Of a stretch of 64,000 nucleotides of DNA, positions 41,822 through 50,177 are shown piece after piece (position 1 is the first letter of the stretch; the number at the start of each line of letters is the position of its first letter). This DNA is from Azoarcus sp. KH32C. Lineage in GTDB: Bacteria; Pseudomonadota; Gammaproteobacteria; Burkholderiales; Rhodocyclaceae. Both the position numbers and the translations under genes were made by a program. The notes beneath the pieces were generated by a model that worked only from the letters and a program-made list of their open reading frames with translations, did no database searches and was not told the DNA's origin. The stretch covers positions 4,712,001 to 4,776,000 of the forward strand of contig NC_020516.1 in NCBI RefSeq assembly GCF_000349945.1. Reading direction: 5' to 3'.

Positions 41822-42271
41822 ATGCAGCTCTGGGTCGATGCGGATGCCTGCCCCGCCGTGATCAAGGACATCCTGTTCCGCGCCGCCACACGCGCGGGCC
41901 TGAACCTCACATTGGTCGCGAACCAGCATCTCCGCGTGCCGCCCTCGCCCCTGATCCGCATGGTGCAGGTGCCACCCGGCTTCGACGAGGCGGACAAGTA
42001 CATCGCCGCGAACGTGCAGCCGGGCGACCTCGTCGTCACCGCCGACATCCCGCTTGCGGCCGAGATCGTCGCGAAGGACGCCCATGCGCTGTCGCCCCGC
42101 GGCGCGCTCTATGGCAAGGAAAACATCCGCGAACTGCTCGACATGCGCAACTTCATGGACACCTTGCGCAGCAGCGGCGTGGAGACCGGTGGGCCGGCCG
42201 CATTCAGCACCGCCGACCGGCAAGCCTTCGCCAACCGGCTCGACGCCGTGCTGCAACGTCGCCGCCGCTGA
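41822..42271 (+). CDS. YaiI/YqxD (DUF188) family protein
   Basis: This is a 149-residue DUF188 protein. It begins with MQLWVDADACPAVIKDIL, a PIN-like nuclease strand with two Asp residues (VDADACP), and has VVTADIPLAAEIV near residue 72 and LSPRGALYGKENI near 88. The fold suggests metal-dependent RNase activity, which is unproven. It starts 1 bp after the YitT stop and ends 3 bp from the convergent CDF gene. Confidence 0.88.
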   Translation: MQLWVDADACPAVIKDILFRAATRAGLNLTLVANQHLRVPPSPLIRMVQVPPGFDEADKYIAANVQPGDLVVTADIPLAAEIVAKDAHALSPRGALYGKENIRELLDMRNFMDTLRSSGVETGGPAAFSTADRQAFANRLDAVLQRRRR

Positions 42272-42274
42272 GGG

Positions 42275-43135
42275 TCAGCCGCCGGACGCGGGTTCCGGAT
42301 GGGTCAGCACATGCGTCTGCGGCAGTTCGCTGCGGATCGCAGTCTCGATCTCGTCGAGCAGGTCGTGCGTCTGCACGATCGTCCACGCGGACGGCACCTG
42401 GATATCCACATACACGAAGCCCTCCGCCCCGGCACGGCGCGTGCGCAGGTTCGTGTGATAGACGCCGCGCGACGCGAAGGACTGCAACACCGCCTCGATG
42501 CGCGTCACCGACTCGTCCGGCAGCGCCGCGTCCATCAACCCGTGGGCCGACGCCCGGATTAGCCCCCAGGCCTCGGACAGGATGTGCAGGCCCACCAGGA
42601 TCGCGACCGCCGCATCGAGCCACAGCCAGCCGGTCGCGGCGACCAGCAGCACGCCGAGAATGACCCCGGCCGAGGTCCACACGTCAGTCATCAGGTGCCG
42701 CGCCCCGCCTTCCAGCGCGATCGAACGGAAACGCACCGACGCCCGACGCAGAGCCAGGGCGACCAGCAGGTTGATCACGCTGCTCGCGGTCGAAACCGCC
42801 AAACCGGCGCCCACCGACTCCAGCGGCTCGGGCGCGAACAGGCGTCCCGCAGCCGACCAGATGATCGCCCCGGCCGCCGCGAAGATCAGGATGCCCTCGA
42901 AGCCGCTGGAAAAATACTCCGCCTTGCTGTGGCCGAGCGGATGGTCGCGATCCGGCGGGCTTTTCGCGATCGTGATGATCCACAGCGCAAAAGTGGCCCC
43001 CGCGAGATTGACGAACGACTCCATAGCATCCGACAGCAACCCCATCGAGCCGGTCAGCCACCATGCGAGCGTCTTGAGCACGATGGTGACGACCGCGGCA
43101 GCGGTCGATAGCCAGAAATAGTGACGAGGTTCCAT
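42275..43135 (-). CDS. Cation diffusion facilitator (CDF) transporter
   Basis: This is a 286-residue CDF metal/proton antiporter. Six helices lie at about 8-190. The metal-site segments are SDAMESFVNLAGATFALWI (Asp and Asn in helix 2) and LMTDVWTSAGVILG (helix 5). A small C-terminal metal-binding domain ends near HVLTHPEP. It exports Zn, Fe, Co or another divalent ion. The ATG at 43135 was chosen: the frame stays open further upstream to 43492 but would pass through the tRNA-Lys(CTT) gene and its promoter. GGAATACG gives a modest SD. Confidence 0.88.
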   Translation of the reverse strand: MEPRHYFWLSTAAAVVTIVLKTLAWWLTGSMGLLSDAMESFVNLAGATFALWIITIAKSPPDRDHPLGHSKAEYFSSGFEGILIFAAAGAIIWSAAGRLFAPEPLESVGAGLAVSTASSVINLLVALALRRASVRFRSIALEGGARHLMTDVWTSAGVILGVLLVAATGWLWLDAAVAILVGLHILSEAWGLIRASAHGLMDAALPDESVTRIEAVLQSFASRGVYHTNLRTRRAGAEGFVYVDIQVPSAWTIVQTHDLLDEIETAIRSELPQTHVLTHPEPASGG

Positions 43136-43259
43136 GAAACGTATTCCAGACGACTTGCGTTGAGAACCGGGTTGAATGACCGATCCGGCCGACCCCGCGC
43201 ATGATGCCATGCACAAAGCCGCCCCAACGACGCCGATGCGTGGAAGATTCAATGGGGTA

Positions 43260-43288
43260 TTGACAAGCCTTGCGAGGCCACTTATAGT
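43260..43288 (+). promoter_or_regulatory. Strong sigma-70 promoter of tRNA-Lys(CTT)
   Basis: TTGACA (43260-43265) and TATAGT (43283-43288) are separated by exactly 17 bp, 36 bp upstream of the tRNA 5' end. Confidence 0.85.
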
Positions 43289-43324
43289 GCGTGGCTCTCG
43301 TCGATTGCAGCTAAAAAGACGAAG

Positions 43325-43400
43325 GGGGGTATAGCTCAGTTGGTAGAGCAGCTGACTCTTAATCAGTAGGTCGTAGGTTCGAATCCTACTGCCCCCACCA
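43325..43400 (+). tRNA. tRNA-Lys(CTT)
   Basis: This is a 76-nt cloverleaf. Acceptor GGGGGTA pairs with TGCCCCC. The anticodon loop ACTCTTAAT gives CTT. T-arm GTTCGAATC and CCA are encoded. Confidence 0.95.
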
Positions 43401-43412
43401 AAGAATTCAAGC

Positions 43413-43447
43413 AAAAGGCCAGTTCTCCGGAACTGGCCTTTTGTCTT
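43413..43447 (+). terminator. Intrinsic terminator after tRNA-Lys(CTT)
   Basis: A perfect 13-bp stem, AAAAGGCCAGTTC / GAACTGGCCTTTT with a TCCG loop, is followed by GTCTTT. It lies 12 bp after the tRNA. Confidence 0.93.
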
Positions 43448-43582
43448 TCCGGCTTCGACAAGCCACTCACGCCCCCCGCTTTGCTTCGCCAATCAGCCGG
43501 AATACCCTTTCGCCATCGTCGATTCGCGTGCAACCCACACTGGCGTTATGGATAATTGACGCATATGCACCGGAGGCGAGTG

Positions 43583-45250
43583 ATGACAACTGCGACACAG
43601 GACGACCTGCAACGGGCCCATACGATCTTCCAGAACGCGGGGACAGGAATGACGATCACCGACCCACAGGGCACGGTGCTTTCGGTCAATCGGGCCTTCA
43701 CCGAACTGACCGGATATTCGGCCGCCGACATCGTCGGCAAGACACCGGCGGTGCTGCGGTCCGGGCGCCATTCCAGCGAGTTTTATGCGCAAATGTGGCT
43801 CGCCCTGCGCGATCAGGGGCACTGGCAGGGCGAGATCTGGAATCGCCACAAGAACGGCACCATCTATCCTGAATGGCTGTCGATCAGCGCCGTTTACAAC
43901 GATGGCGGCAAGGTCCTGCATTACGTCGGCGTGTTCACCGACATCTCGCAGATCATGACGGTGCAGGCCGAACTGCGCGCCCTGGCTTACCATGATCCGG
44001 TCACGCGGCTGCCGAACCGCATATTGTTCCGCGACCGCTTCGAGCAGGCCGCACGGCGCTGCCTGCGCGATGCCGGCCAGCTCGCGGTGATGATGATCGA
44101 CGTCACCGCCAATGGCAGCAAGCTGCCCAACGACGAACTGATGGCGGCAACGGCCGAACGGCTGTCGACCCATCTGCGGGAAACCGACACTCTGGCACGC
44201 GCCGGCGAATGGGAGTTCCTCGCGCTCATCGAGGGGATAGACGGCCCGCGCAGTGCAAGCATCACCGCGGACCACATCCTGAAAGGGCTCGAGACGCCGC
44301 TGCAGGCCGGTGAAGGCGAGATTTACCTCAGTGCCAGCGTCGGCATCAGCCTCTACCCGATGGACGGCTTCACCATCGACGACCTGCTGACCGCGGCCGA
44401 TGCGGCGATGCTCCAGGCGCGTGCGCGCGGACGCCACACCTACCGCTTCTACTCGGCAGAAATGACGGCCTTCGCGAACGAGCGGATGGGGCTCGAACGT
44501 CGCTTGCGCCAGGCTCTCGCCGACGACGCGCTCGCGCTGCACTTCCAGCCGCAGTTCGACGCCCGCACGTCGCAAATCACCGGCATGGAAGCGCTGGTCC
44601 GCTGGACCGATCCGCAACTCGGCGTCGTCGCGCCGGAGCGCTTCGTGTCGATCGCGGAAGACTGCGGCCTGATTCATCCGCTTGGAGAATGGGTGATGCG
44701 GCGCGCCTTCGGCCAATATCAAACCTGGGCGGCGAGCGGCGTCGCCCCGCCGATGCTGTCGCTGAACATCTCGGCCCGCCAGCTCGAACGCGTCGATTTT
44801 GCGGATAGCGTGGCCGCATTGCTGGCCGAGACGGGGATGAATCCGCATGCGCTGGAATTCGAATTCCGCGAATCCGTGCTCTCCGATGTGGCGTACGCCG
44901 TCCCCGCGCTCGAGGCACTCGACCGTCTGGGCATCCGCCTGTCGATCGACGGCTTCGGTACCGGCTTTTCCCCCGTCGGGAACTTGCGGACGCTGCCGAT
45001 CACCAAGCTCAACATCGATCGCAGCTTCGTCCAGCGCATCGGCGACGGAAGCGACAACGACGTGATCGTGCGGACCGTGGTCGGGATTGCACGCACGCTG
45101 GGCTTGCAGGTCATCGCCGAAGGTGTCGAGACCGAGGACCAGGCGACCTTCCTGCGCGAACTCGGCTGCAACGAATTCCAGGGGCATCTGTACGGCCATG
45201 CCGTTAGCGCCGAAGACTTCCGCCGCTGCTTCGGGCGCCAGCCGGCATGA
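43583..45250 (+). CDS. PAS-GGDEF-EAL protein with altered catalytic signatures
   Basis: This is a 555-residue protein. A PAS domain (about 10-122, GMTITDPQGTVLSVN) is followed by GGDEF (about 130-295) and EAL (about 305-550) domains. The cyclase motif reads AGEWEF at 207-212 in place of GGDEF, so c-di-GMP synthesis is improbable. The EAL triad is present (336-338), with Asn395, Glu430, Lys475, Glu513 and Gln533 kept, but the metal-binding DDFGTG is DGFGTG (456-461), losing one Asp. Phosphodiesterase activity may be weak or absent. No transmembrane helix. ATG at 43583 has GGAGG 6 nt upstream; the frame could begin at 43556 without SD. Confidence 0.9.
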   Translation: MTTATQDDLQRAHTIFQNAGTGMTITDPQGTVLSVNRAFTELTGYSAADIVGKTPAVLRSGRHSSEFYAQMWLALRDQGHWQGEIWNRHKNGTIYPEWLSISAVYNDGGKVLHYVGVFTDISQIMTVQAELRALAYHDPVTRLPNRILFRDRFEQAARRCLRDAGQLAVMMIDVTANGSKLPNDELMAATAERLSTHLRETDTLARAGEWEFLALIEGIDGPRSASITADHILKGLETPLQAGEGEIYLSASVGISLYPMDGFTIDDLLTAADAAMLQARARGRHTYRFYSAEMTAFANERMGLERRLRQALADDALALHFQPQFDARTSQITGMEALVRWTDPQLGVVAPERFVSIAEDCGLIHPLGEWVMRRAFGQYQTWAASGVAPPMLSLNISARQLERVDFADSVAALLAETGMNPHALEFEFRESVLSDVAYAVPALEALDRLGIRLSIDGFGTGFSPVGNLRTLPITKLNIDRSFVQRIGDGSDNDVIVRTVVGIARTLGLQVIAEGVETEDQATFLRELGCNEFQGHLYGHAVSAEDFRRCFGRQPA

Positions 45251-45299
45251 GCCGCATACCCCGCCTGCGGTACAGGGCCTACGGGGGGCAGTAGGCACT

Positions 45300-45328
45300 T
45301 TGAAGCTTTTATCAAGATTGGGTACATT
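45300..45328 (+). promoter_or_regulatory. Putative sigma-70 promoter of the acyl-CoA ligase gene
   Basis: TTGAAG (45300-45305) and TACATT (45323-45328) are 17 bp apart, about 100 bp upstream of the GTG start. The 177-bp gap before the gene has no other feature. Confidence 0.5.
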
Positions 45329-45427
45329 TGAGTCCGTCGGCCCGGGGAGAGAATGCAGGACCAAACGGGTCGGCCGCCGTCCCGCGGCGTAGCAGATCAA
45401 TGATTCCAACAACGAGGAAGGAAAACA

Positions 45428-47068
45428 GTGTCGAACAGTCCATACGATCAGGGCCTGGGCAAGAATCCGGCGAACTATGTCCCGCTGTCGCCCTTGAGCT
45501 TTCTTGAGCGCTCGGCCTACATCTATCCGAAACGCGTGGCGGTCATCCATGGCGACCGCAGCTTCACGTGGGCCGAACATTACGAGCGCTGCCGCCGCCT
45601 GGCGAGCGCTCTCGTGCAGCAGGGCGTCAAGCGCGGCGACACGGTCGCCGTGATGCTGCCGAACGTTCCGGCGATGGCCGAGGTGCATTTCGGCGTACCG
45701 ATGGTCGGCGCCGTACTCAACACGCTGAACACCCGCCTCGACGCCGAAGCGATCGCCTTCCAGCTCGACCACGGCGAAGCCAAGGTCCTGATCACCGACC
45801 CCGAGTTCGCGGCGATCGTCAGCCGGGCGTTGGAACTCATGAAGGGGCCGAAGCCGCTTGTGATCGACACGCTCGACCCGGAATACCCCAGCACCGAGCG
45901 CTGCGGCGAAATCGAATACGAAGACCTCCTCGCAGGCGGCGATCCAGAGTTCGCGTGGAGTCTGCCGCCCGACGAATGGGATGCCATCTCGCTGAACTAC
46001 ACCTCGGGCACCACCGGCAACCCCAAGGGCGTCGTGTACCACCACCGCGGCGCGTATCTGAATGCCGCCTCCAACATCATCAGCTGGGGCATGCCGCAGC
46101 ACGCCGTCTACCTGTGGACGCTTCCGATGTTCCACTGCAACGGCTGGTGCTTCCCGTGGACGGTCGCCGCCAACGCCGGCGTCAATGTCTGCCTGCGCAA
46201 GGTCGACGTCGCGCTGATCTACGAGCTGATCCGCAAGCACAAGGTCAGCCACCTGTGCGGCGCGCCGATCGTGCACGGCATGCTGATCAACGCGCCCGAA
46301 GGCATGCGCGCGGGCATCGACCACAAGGTGTCGGCACTGATCGCCGGTGCTGCGCCCCCGGCCGCAATCATCGAAGGCATGGAGCGCATCGGCTTCGACA
46401 TCACCCACGTCTATGGCCTGACGGAAACCTACGGTCCCGCCGCGGTGTGCGCGAAGCACCCGGAGTGGGACGATCTGCCGATCGCCAACCGCGCGGAGCG
46501 CAACGGCCGTCAGGGCGTGCGCTACCACATGCAGGAAGCGATCACGGTCATCAATCCCGAGACGATGGAACCCGTTCCCGCCGACGGAGAGACGATGGGC
46601 GAAGTCATGTTCCGCGGCAACCTCGTGATGAAGGGCTACCTGAAGAACGAGAAGGCGACGCAGGAAGCCTTCGCCGGCGGCTGGTTCCACACCGGCGACC
46701 TCGGCGTCATGCAGCCCGACGGCTACGTCAAGATCAAGGACCGCTCCAAGGACGTGATCATCTCCGGCGGCGAGAACATCTCCTCGCTCGAAGTCGAGGA
46801 CGTGCTCTACCGCCACCCGGCCGTGATGACCGCCGCGGTCGTCGCGAAGCCGGATCCGAAGTGGGGCGAAGTGCCGGCCGCCTACATCGAGATCAAGGAA
46901 GGCGCCCAGGTCACGGCCGAGGACATCATCGCCCACTGCCGCGAGCATCTCGCGCGCTACAAGGTGCCGAAGTACATCGAGTTCTGCGTGCTGCCGAAGA
47001 CCTCGACCGGCAAGATCCAGAAGTTCGTGCTGCGCGAGCAGGCGAAGTCGGCTTCGGCGATCGAGTAA
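45428..47068 (+). CDS. AMP-dependent acyl-CoA ligase
   Basis: This is a 546-residue adenylate-forming ligase. The P-loop motif is YTSGTTGNPKGV (about 193-204). WTLPMFHCNGWCFPW, VYGLTETYGPA and the C-terminal GGWFHTGDLGVMQPDGYVKI and KTSTGKIQK (catalytic Lys) follow. It couples a carboxylic acid to CoA; fatty or aromatic acids and methylthiopropionate-like substrates are all handled by this branch. GTG at 45428 is preceded by GAGGAAGG. A terminator separates it from the Liv-type importer downstream, which may bring in its substrate. Confidence 0.88.
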   Translation: MSNSPYDQGLGKNPANYVPLSPLSFLERSAYIYPKRVAVIHGDRSFTWAEHYERCRRLASALVQQGVKRGDTVAVMLPNVPAMAEVHFGVPMVGAVLNTLNTRLDAEAIAFQLDHGEAKVLITDPEFAAIVSRALELMKGPKPLVIDTLDPEYPSTERCGEIEYEDLLAGGDPEFAWSLPPDEWDAISLNYTSGTTGNPKGVVYHHRGAYLNAASNIISWGMPQHAVYLWTLPMFHCNGWCFPWTVAANAGVNVCLRKVDVALIYELIRKHKVSHLCGAPIVHGMLINAPEGMRAGIDHKVSALIAGAAPPAAIIEGMERIGFDITHVYGLTETYGPAAVCAKHPEWDDLPIANRAERNGRQGVRYHMQEAITVINPETMEPVPADGETMGEVMFRGNLVMKGYLKNEKATQEAFAGGWFHTGDLGVMQPDGYVKIKDRSKDVIISGGENISSLEVEDVLYRHPAVMTAAVVAKPDPKWGEVPAAYIEIKEGAQVTAEDIIAHCREHLARYKVPKYIEFCVLPKTSTGKIQKFVLREQAKSASAIE

Positions 47069-47107
47069 GCATCCCGCCACGGCGACACGCGTCGCCGCAG
47101 CCCGAAC

Positions 47108-47139
47108 AAGCCGCCACCGCAACCGGTGGCGGCTTTTTT
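47108..47139 (+). terminator. Intrinsic terminator after the acyl-CoA ligase
   Basis: A 12-bp stem, AAGCCGCCACCG / CGGTGGCGGCTT with a 4-nt loop, runs into six T residues. It starts 39 bp after the stop codon. Confidence 0.93.
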
Positions 47140-47426
47140 GCGTCCGCAATGCACGACACATCGGCCGATGCACACGGCGTTCCCCGTCCGCGTACCGCCT
47201 CCCTCTCAGACTGTGCAGACATGCGCTTTGGCGCGCGGGAACCGAATCCGGCGAGCGAGGACTAAGTTTCCGCGAGCGTGATCGAATTTACATATCGGCG
47301 AAACATCGATTCTTATAATCGACGTCGCCGTCGCCCTTCGGTCCGTCCCGCGGCACGTGTTTCAGCCGGCCCAGGCAGCCGGTGCAGTTCAGCTTCCACC
47401 AACGAGGGCAGGATCTGAAAAGCACG
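47140..47426 (+). promoter_or_regulatory. Promoter region of the Liv-type transporter operon
   Basis: This is a 287-bp gene-free region. It contains a perfect 12-bp palindrome CATCGGCCGATG (47159-47170) and a perfect TATAAT (47314-47319) about 108 bp before the ATP-binding gene. TTTACA (47287-47292) is a possible but over-distant -35 (21 bp). No reading frame here looks real. Confidence 0.45.
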
Positions 47427-48182
47427 ATGAGCAGTGATTTCATCCTGGAGACGCGCGACCTGACCAAGGCCTTCAAGGGTTTCGTGGCCGTAGACAAGGT
47501 CAACCTGCAGGTGCGGCGGGGGGACATCCACGCGTTGATCGGCCCGAACGGCGCCGGCAAGACGACCGTCTTCAACCTGCTCACGAAGTTCCTGACGCCG
47601 ACCCACGGCACGATCCACTTCAACGGCCAGGACATCACGCACGAAAAATCCGCCCAGATCGCGCGCCGCGGCATCGTACGCTCCTTCCAGATCTCGGCGG
47701 TGTTTCCGCACCTGACGGTGCTCGAGAATGTTCGCATCGCGCTGCAGCGCAAGCTCGGCACGAGCTTCCATTTCTGGCGCTCGGAGAAGAGTCTGGCGGT
47801 GCTCGACGGCCGCGCGATGGAGCTCCTCGAAGCGGTCGACCTGCAGGGCTTCGCCGATTCGGTGACGATCGAGCTGCCCTACGGACGCAAACGCGCACTC
47901 GAAATCGCGACCACGCTCGCGCTCGAACCCGAACTGATGCTGCTCGACGAGCCGACGCAAGGCATGGGTCATGAAGACGTCGGGCGCGTCGCCGACCTCA
48001 TCAAGCGCGTGTCGGCGAACCGCACGGTGCTGATGGTCGAGCACAACCTCAGCGTCGTCTCCCACATCTGCGATCGGATCACGGTGCTGCAGCGCGGGGC
48101 GGTGCTCGCCGAAGGGCCGTACGAGCAGGTCTCGGCCGATCCGCGCGTGCTCGAAGCCTACATGGGGACCGGCCATGGCTAA
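47427..48182 (+). CDS. Branched-chain-type ABC importer ATPase LivG
   Basis: This is a 251-residue ATPase. Walker A is GPNGAGKTTVFNLL (about 38-51), the signature LPYGRKRALEIATTLA and Walker B LMLLDEPTQGM; the switch is VEHNLSVV. The LPYG signature variant is common in LivG. The ATG at 47427 is near AAAAGCACG, a weak SD. The next ATPase gene overlaps by 8 bp. It forms one half of the motor for an importer of amino or carboxylic acids. Confidence 0.92.
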   Translation: MSSDFILETRDLTKAFKGFVAVDKVNLQVRRGDIHALIGPNGAGKTTVFNLLTKFLTPTHGTIHFNGQDITHEKSAQIARRGIVRSFQISAVFPHLTVLENVRIALQRKLGTSFHFWRSEKSLAVLDGRAMELLEAVDLQGFADSVTIELPYGRKRALEIATTLALEPELMLLDEPTQGMGHEDVGRVADLIKRVSANRTVLMVEHNLSVVSHICDRITVLQRGAVLAEGPYEQVSADPRVLEAYMGTGHG

Positions 48183-48903
48183 GGCGAGCGCCTTCGACCC
48201 GACCGCCGAAATGCTGCGCGTGAGCGCCCTCCATGCGTTCTACGGCGAATCGCACATCCTGCACGGCATCGACTTCCAGGTGAATCGCGGCGAACTCGTC
48301 ACGCTGCTGGGGCGCAACGGTGCCGGGCGCACGACGACGCTGAAGGCGATCCTCGGGCTCACCGGACGACGCAGCGGGTCGATCATGGTCAATGGCCGCC
48401 AGGTCATCGACCTGCCGACGCACCGCATCGCCCACCTCGGCGTGGGTTACTGCCCCGAGGAGCGCGGCATCTACGCAAGCCTGTCGACCGAGGAGAACCT
48501 GCTGTTGCCGCCGGCCGTGAACAGCAGCGGGATGAGCCTCGACGAGATCTACGAGATGTTCCCGAATCTCAAGGAGCGCCGCACGAGCCCCGGCAGTCGC
48601 CTGTCCGGCGGCGAACAGCAGATGCTCGCGATGGCGCGGATTCTGCGCACCGGCGCGCGCCTTCTGCTGCTCGACGAGATCACGGAGGGACTCGCGCCGG
48701 TGATCGTGCAGACGCTCGGGCGGGTGATCGCGCAGCTGAAAGCGAAGGGGCTGACGATCATCCTCGTCGAACAGAATTTCCGTTTCGCGGCACCGCTCGC
48801 CGACCGGCATTACGTGATCGAGCATGGCCGCATCGTCGAGACGGTCACCAAGGACGAACTCGAATCGAAGATGCCGCTGCTGGAAAAGCTGCTCGGCGTG
48901 TGA
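48175..48903 (+). CDS. Branched-chain-type ABC importer ATPase LivF with Arg in Walker A
   Basis: This is a 242-residue ATPase. Walker A reads GRNGAGRTTTLKAIL (about 43-57): the usual lysine is replaced by arginine (codon CGC at 48328-48330). The signature LSGGEQQMLAMARIL, Walker B LLLLDEITEGLAP and switch VEQNFRFA are intact. The substitution occurs in some betaproteobacterial LivF proteins as I recall, so the subunit may still work, with LivG supplying a canonical site. It overlaps livG by 8 bp and is followed by the binding-protein gene. Confidence 0.9.
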   Translation: MAKASAFDPTAEMLRVSALHAFYGESHILHGIDFQVNRGELVTLLGRNGAGRTTTLKAILGLTGRRSGSIMVNGRQVIDLPTHRIAHLGVGYCPEERGIYASLSTEENLLLPPAVNSSGMSLDEIYEMFPNLKERRTSPGSRLSGGEQQMLAMARILRTGARLLLLDEITEGLAPVIVQTLGRVIAQLKAKGLTIILVEQNFRFAAPLADRHYVIEHGRIVETVTKDELESKMPLLEKLLGV

Positions 48904-48932
48904 ACACCCACGAACAAGACGGAGGAGACACG

Positions 48933-50153
48933 ATGAAGCGCAGGATTCTGGGGTCAGCGATCGCCGCGGCGGTCCTCGCGATGCAGCCGGCTCTCGTTCC
49001 GGCGGCGACCAACGTCAGCGACGGTGTCGTCAAGCTCGGCGTGCTGACCGACATGTCGGGCACCTATTCGGACCTCTCCGGCCCCGGCGCCGTCGAGGCG
49101 ACGAAGATGGCAATCGAGGACTTCATCGCGAAGGAAAAACCCGACTTCAAGATCGAGATGATCTCGGCCGACCACCAGAACAAGGCGGACATCTCGGCGA
49201 ACAAGGCGCGCGAATGGTTCGATACCGCCAAGGTCGATACCATCGTCGATCTCGTGACGACCTCGACCGCGCTCGCGGTGATGAAGGTCGCGCAGGAGAA
49301 GAACCGCATCTCCCTCGTGAACGGTGCGGGCTCGACGCCGATCACCAACGAGCAGTGCAATGAGACGACCGTGCACTGGGCTTACGACACCTATGCGCTG
49401 CCGGTGGGCACCGCGAAGGCGGTCGTCAAGCAGGGCGGCAAGACCTGGTACTTCATCACTGCCGACTATGCCTTCGGCCACTCGCTCGAGAAGAACACGT
49501 CCGAGGTCGTGACGAAAAGCGGCGGCAAGGTGCTGGGCAGCGTGCGCCACCCCTTCCCCGGTAGCGACTTCTCATCCTTCCTGCTGAGCGCACAATCCTC
49601 GGGCGCCCAGGTAATCGGCCTCGCCAACGCAGGCAGTGACACGATCAACTCGATCAAGCAGGCGAAGGAGTTCGGCATCACGCCGAAGCAGACGCTCGCC
49701 GGACTGCTGATGTTCATCTCGGACGTGCATAGCCTCGGGCTCGAAGCCACCCAGGGAATGTATCTGACGACCGGCTTCTACTGGGACCGCAACGACGAGA
49801 CGCGCGCCTGGTCGAAGCGCTACTTCGAGCGCATGAAGCGCATGCCGACGATGGTTCAGGCCGGAGACTACTCTGCGGTCTATCACTATCTGAAGGCGGT
49901 CAAGGCGGCCGGCACCGACGAAGCCAAGGCCGTGATGGCGAAGATGCGCGAGATGCCGGTCAACGACTTCTTCGCGAAGAACGGTAAGGTGCGCGTCGAT
50001 GGCCGGATGGTGCACGACATGTACCTCGTGCAGGTGAAGAAGCCTTCGGAATCGAAGTACCCGTGGGACTACTACACCATCCGCGAGACGATTCCGGGCG
50101 ACGAGGCGTTCATCCCGCTGTCCGAGAGCAAGTGCCCGCTGGTGAAGAAGTAA
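48933..50153 (+). CDS. Periplasmic substrate-binding protein of a Liv-type importer
   Basis: This is a 406-residue periplasmic binding protein (peripla_BP_6, type I fold). The signal peptide MKRRILGSAIAAAVLAMQ runs to about VPA near residue 26. VVKLGVLTDMSGTYSDLSGPG opens the mature domain. The C-terminus has SKCPLVKK with two Cys in all. GGAGGAG precedes the ATG at 48933 by 5 nt. Homologues in this family bind amino acids, amides or aliphatic and aromatic acids. Proximity to an acyl-CoA ligase suggests a carboxylic acid. Confidence 0.9.
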   Translation: MKRRILGSAIAAAVLAMQPALVPAATNVSDGVVKLGVLTDMSGTYSDLSGPGAVEATKMAIEDFIAKEKPDFKIEMISADHQNKADISANKAREWFDTAKVDTIVDLVTTSTALAVMKVAQEKNRISLVNGAGSTPITNEQCNETTVHWAYDTYALPVGTAKAVVKQGGKTWYFITADYAFGHSLEKNTSEVVTKSGGKVLGSVRHPFPGSDFSSFLLSAQSSGAQVIGLANAGSDTINSIKQAKEFGITPKQTLAGLLMFISDVHSLGLEATQGMYLTTGFYWDRNDETRAWSKRYFERMKRMPTMVQAGDYSAVYHYLKAVKAAGTDEAKAVMAKMREMPVNDFFAKNGKVRVDGRMVHDMYLVQVKKPSESKYPWDYYTIRETIPGDEAFIPLSESKCPLVKK

Positions 50154-50177
50154 CCGTCGCAACCGGCCCGACCGCAT

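Noticed and set aside
43136..43492. N-terminal extension of the CDF gene
   Set aside because: The open frame passes through tRNA-Lys(CTT), its promoter and terminator. The conserved protein begins at 43135.
43493..47173. Very long open frame on the minus strand (over 1,200 codons)
   Set aside because: It is antisense to the PAS-GGDEF-EAL and acyl-CoA ligase genes and has no recognisable domain.
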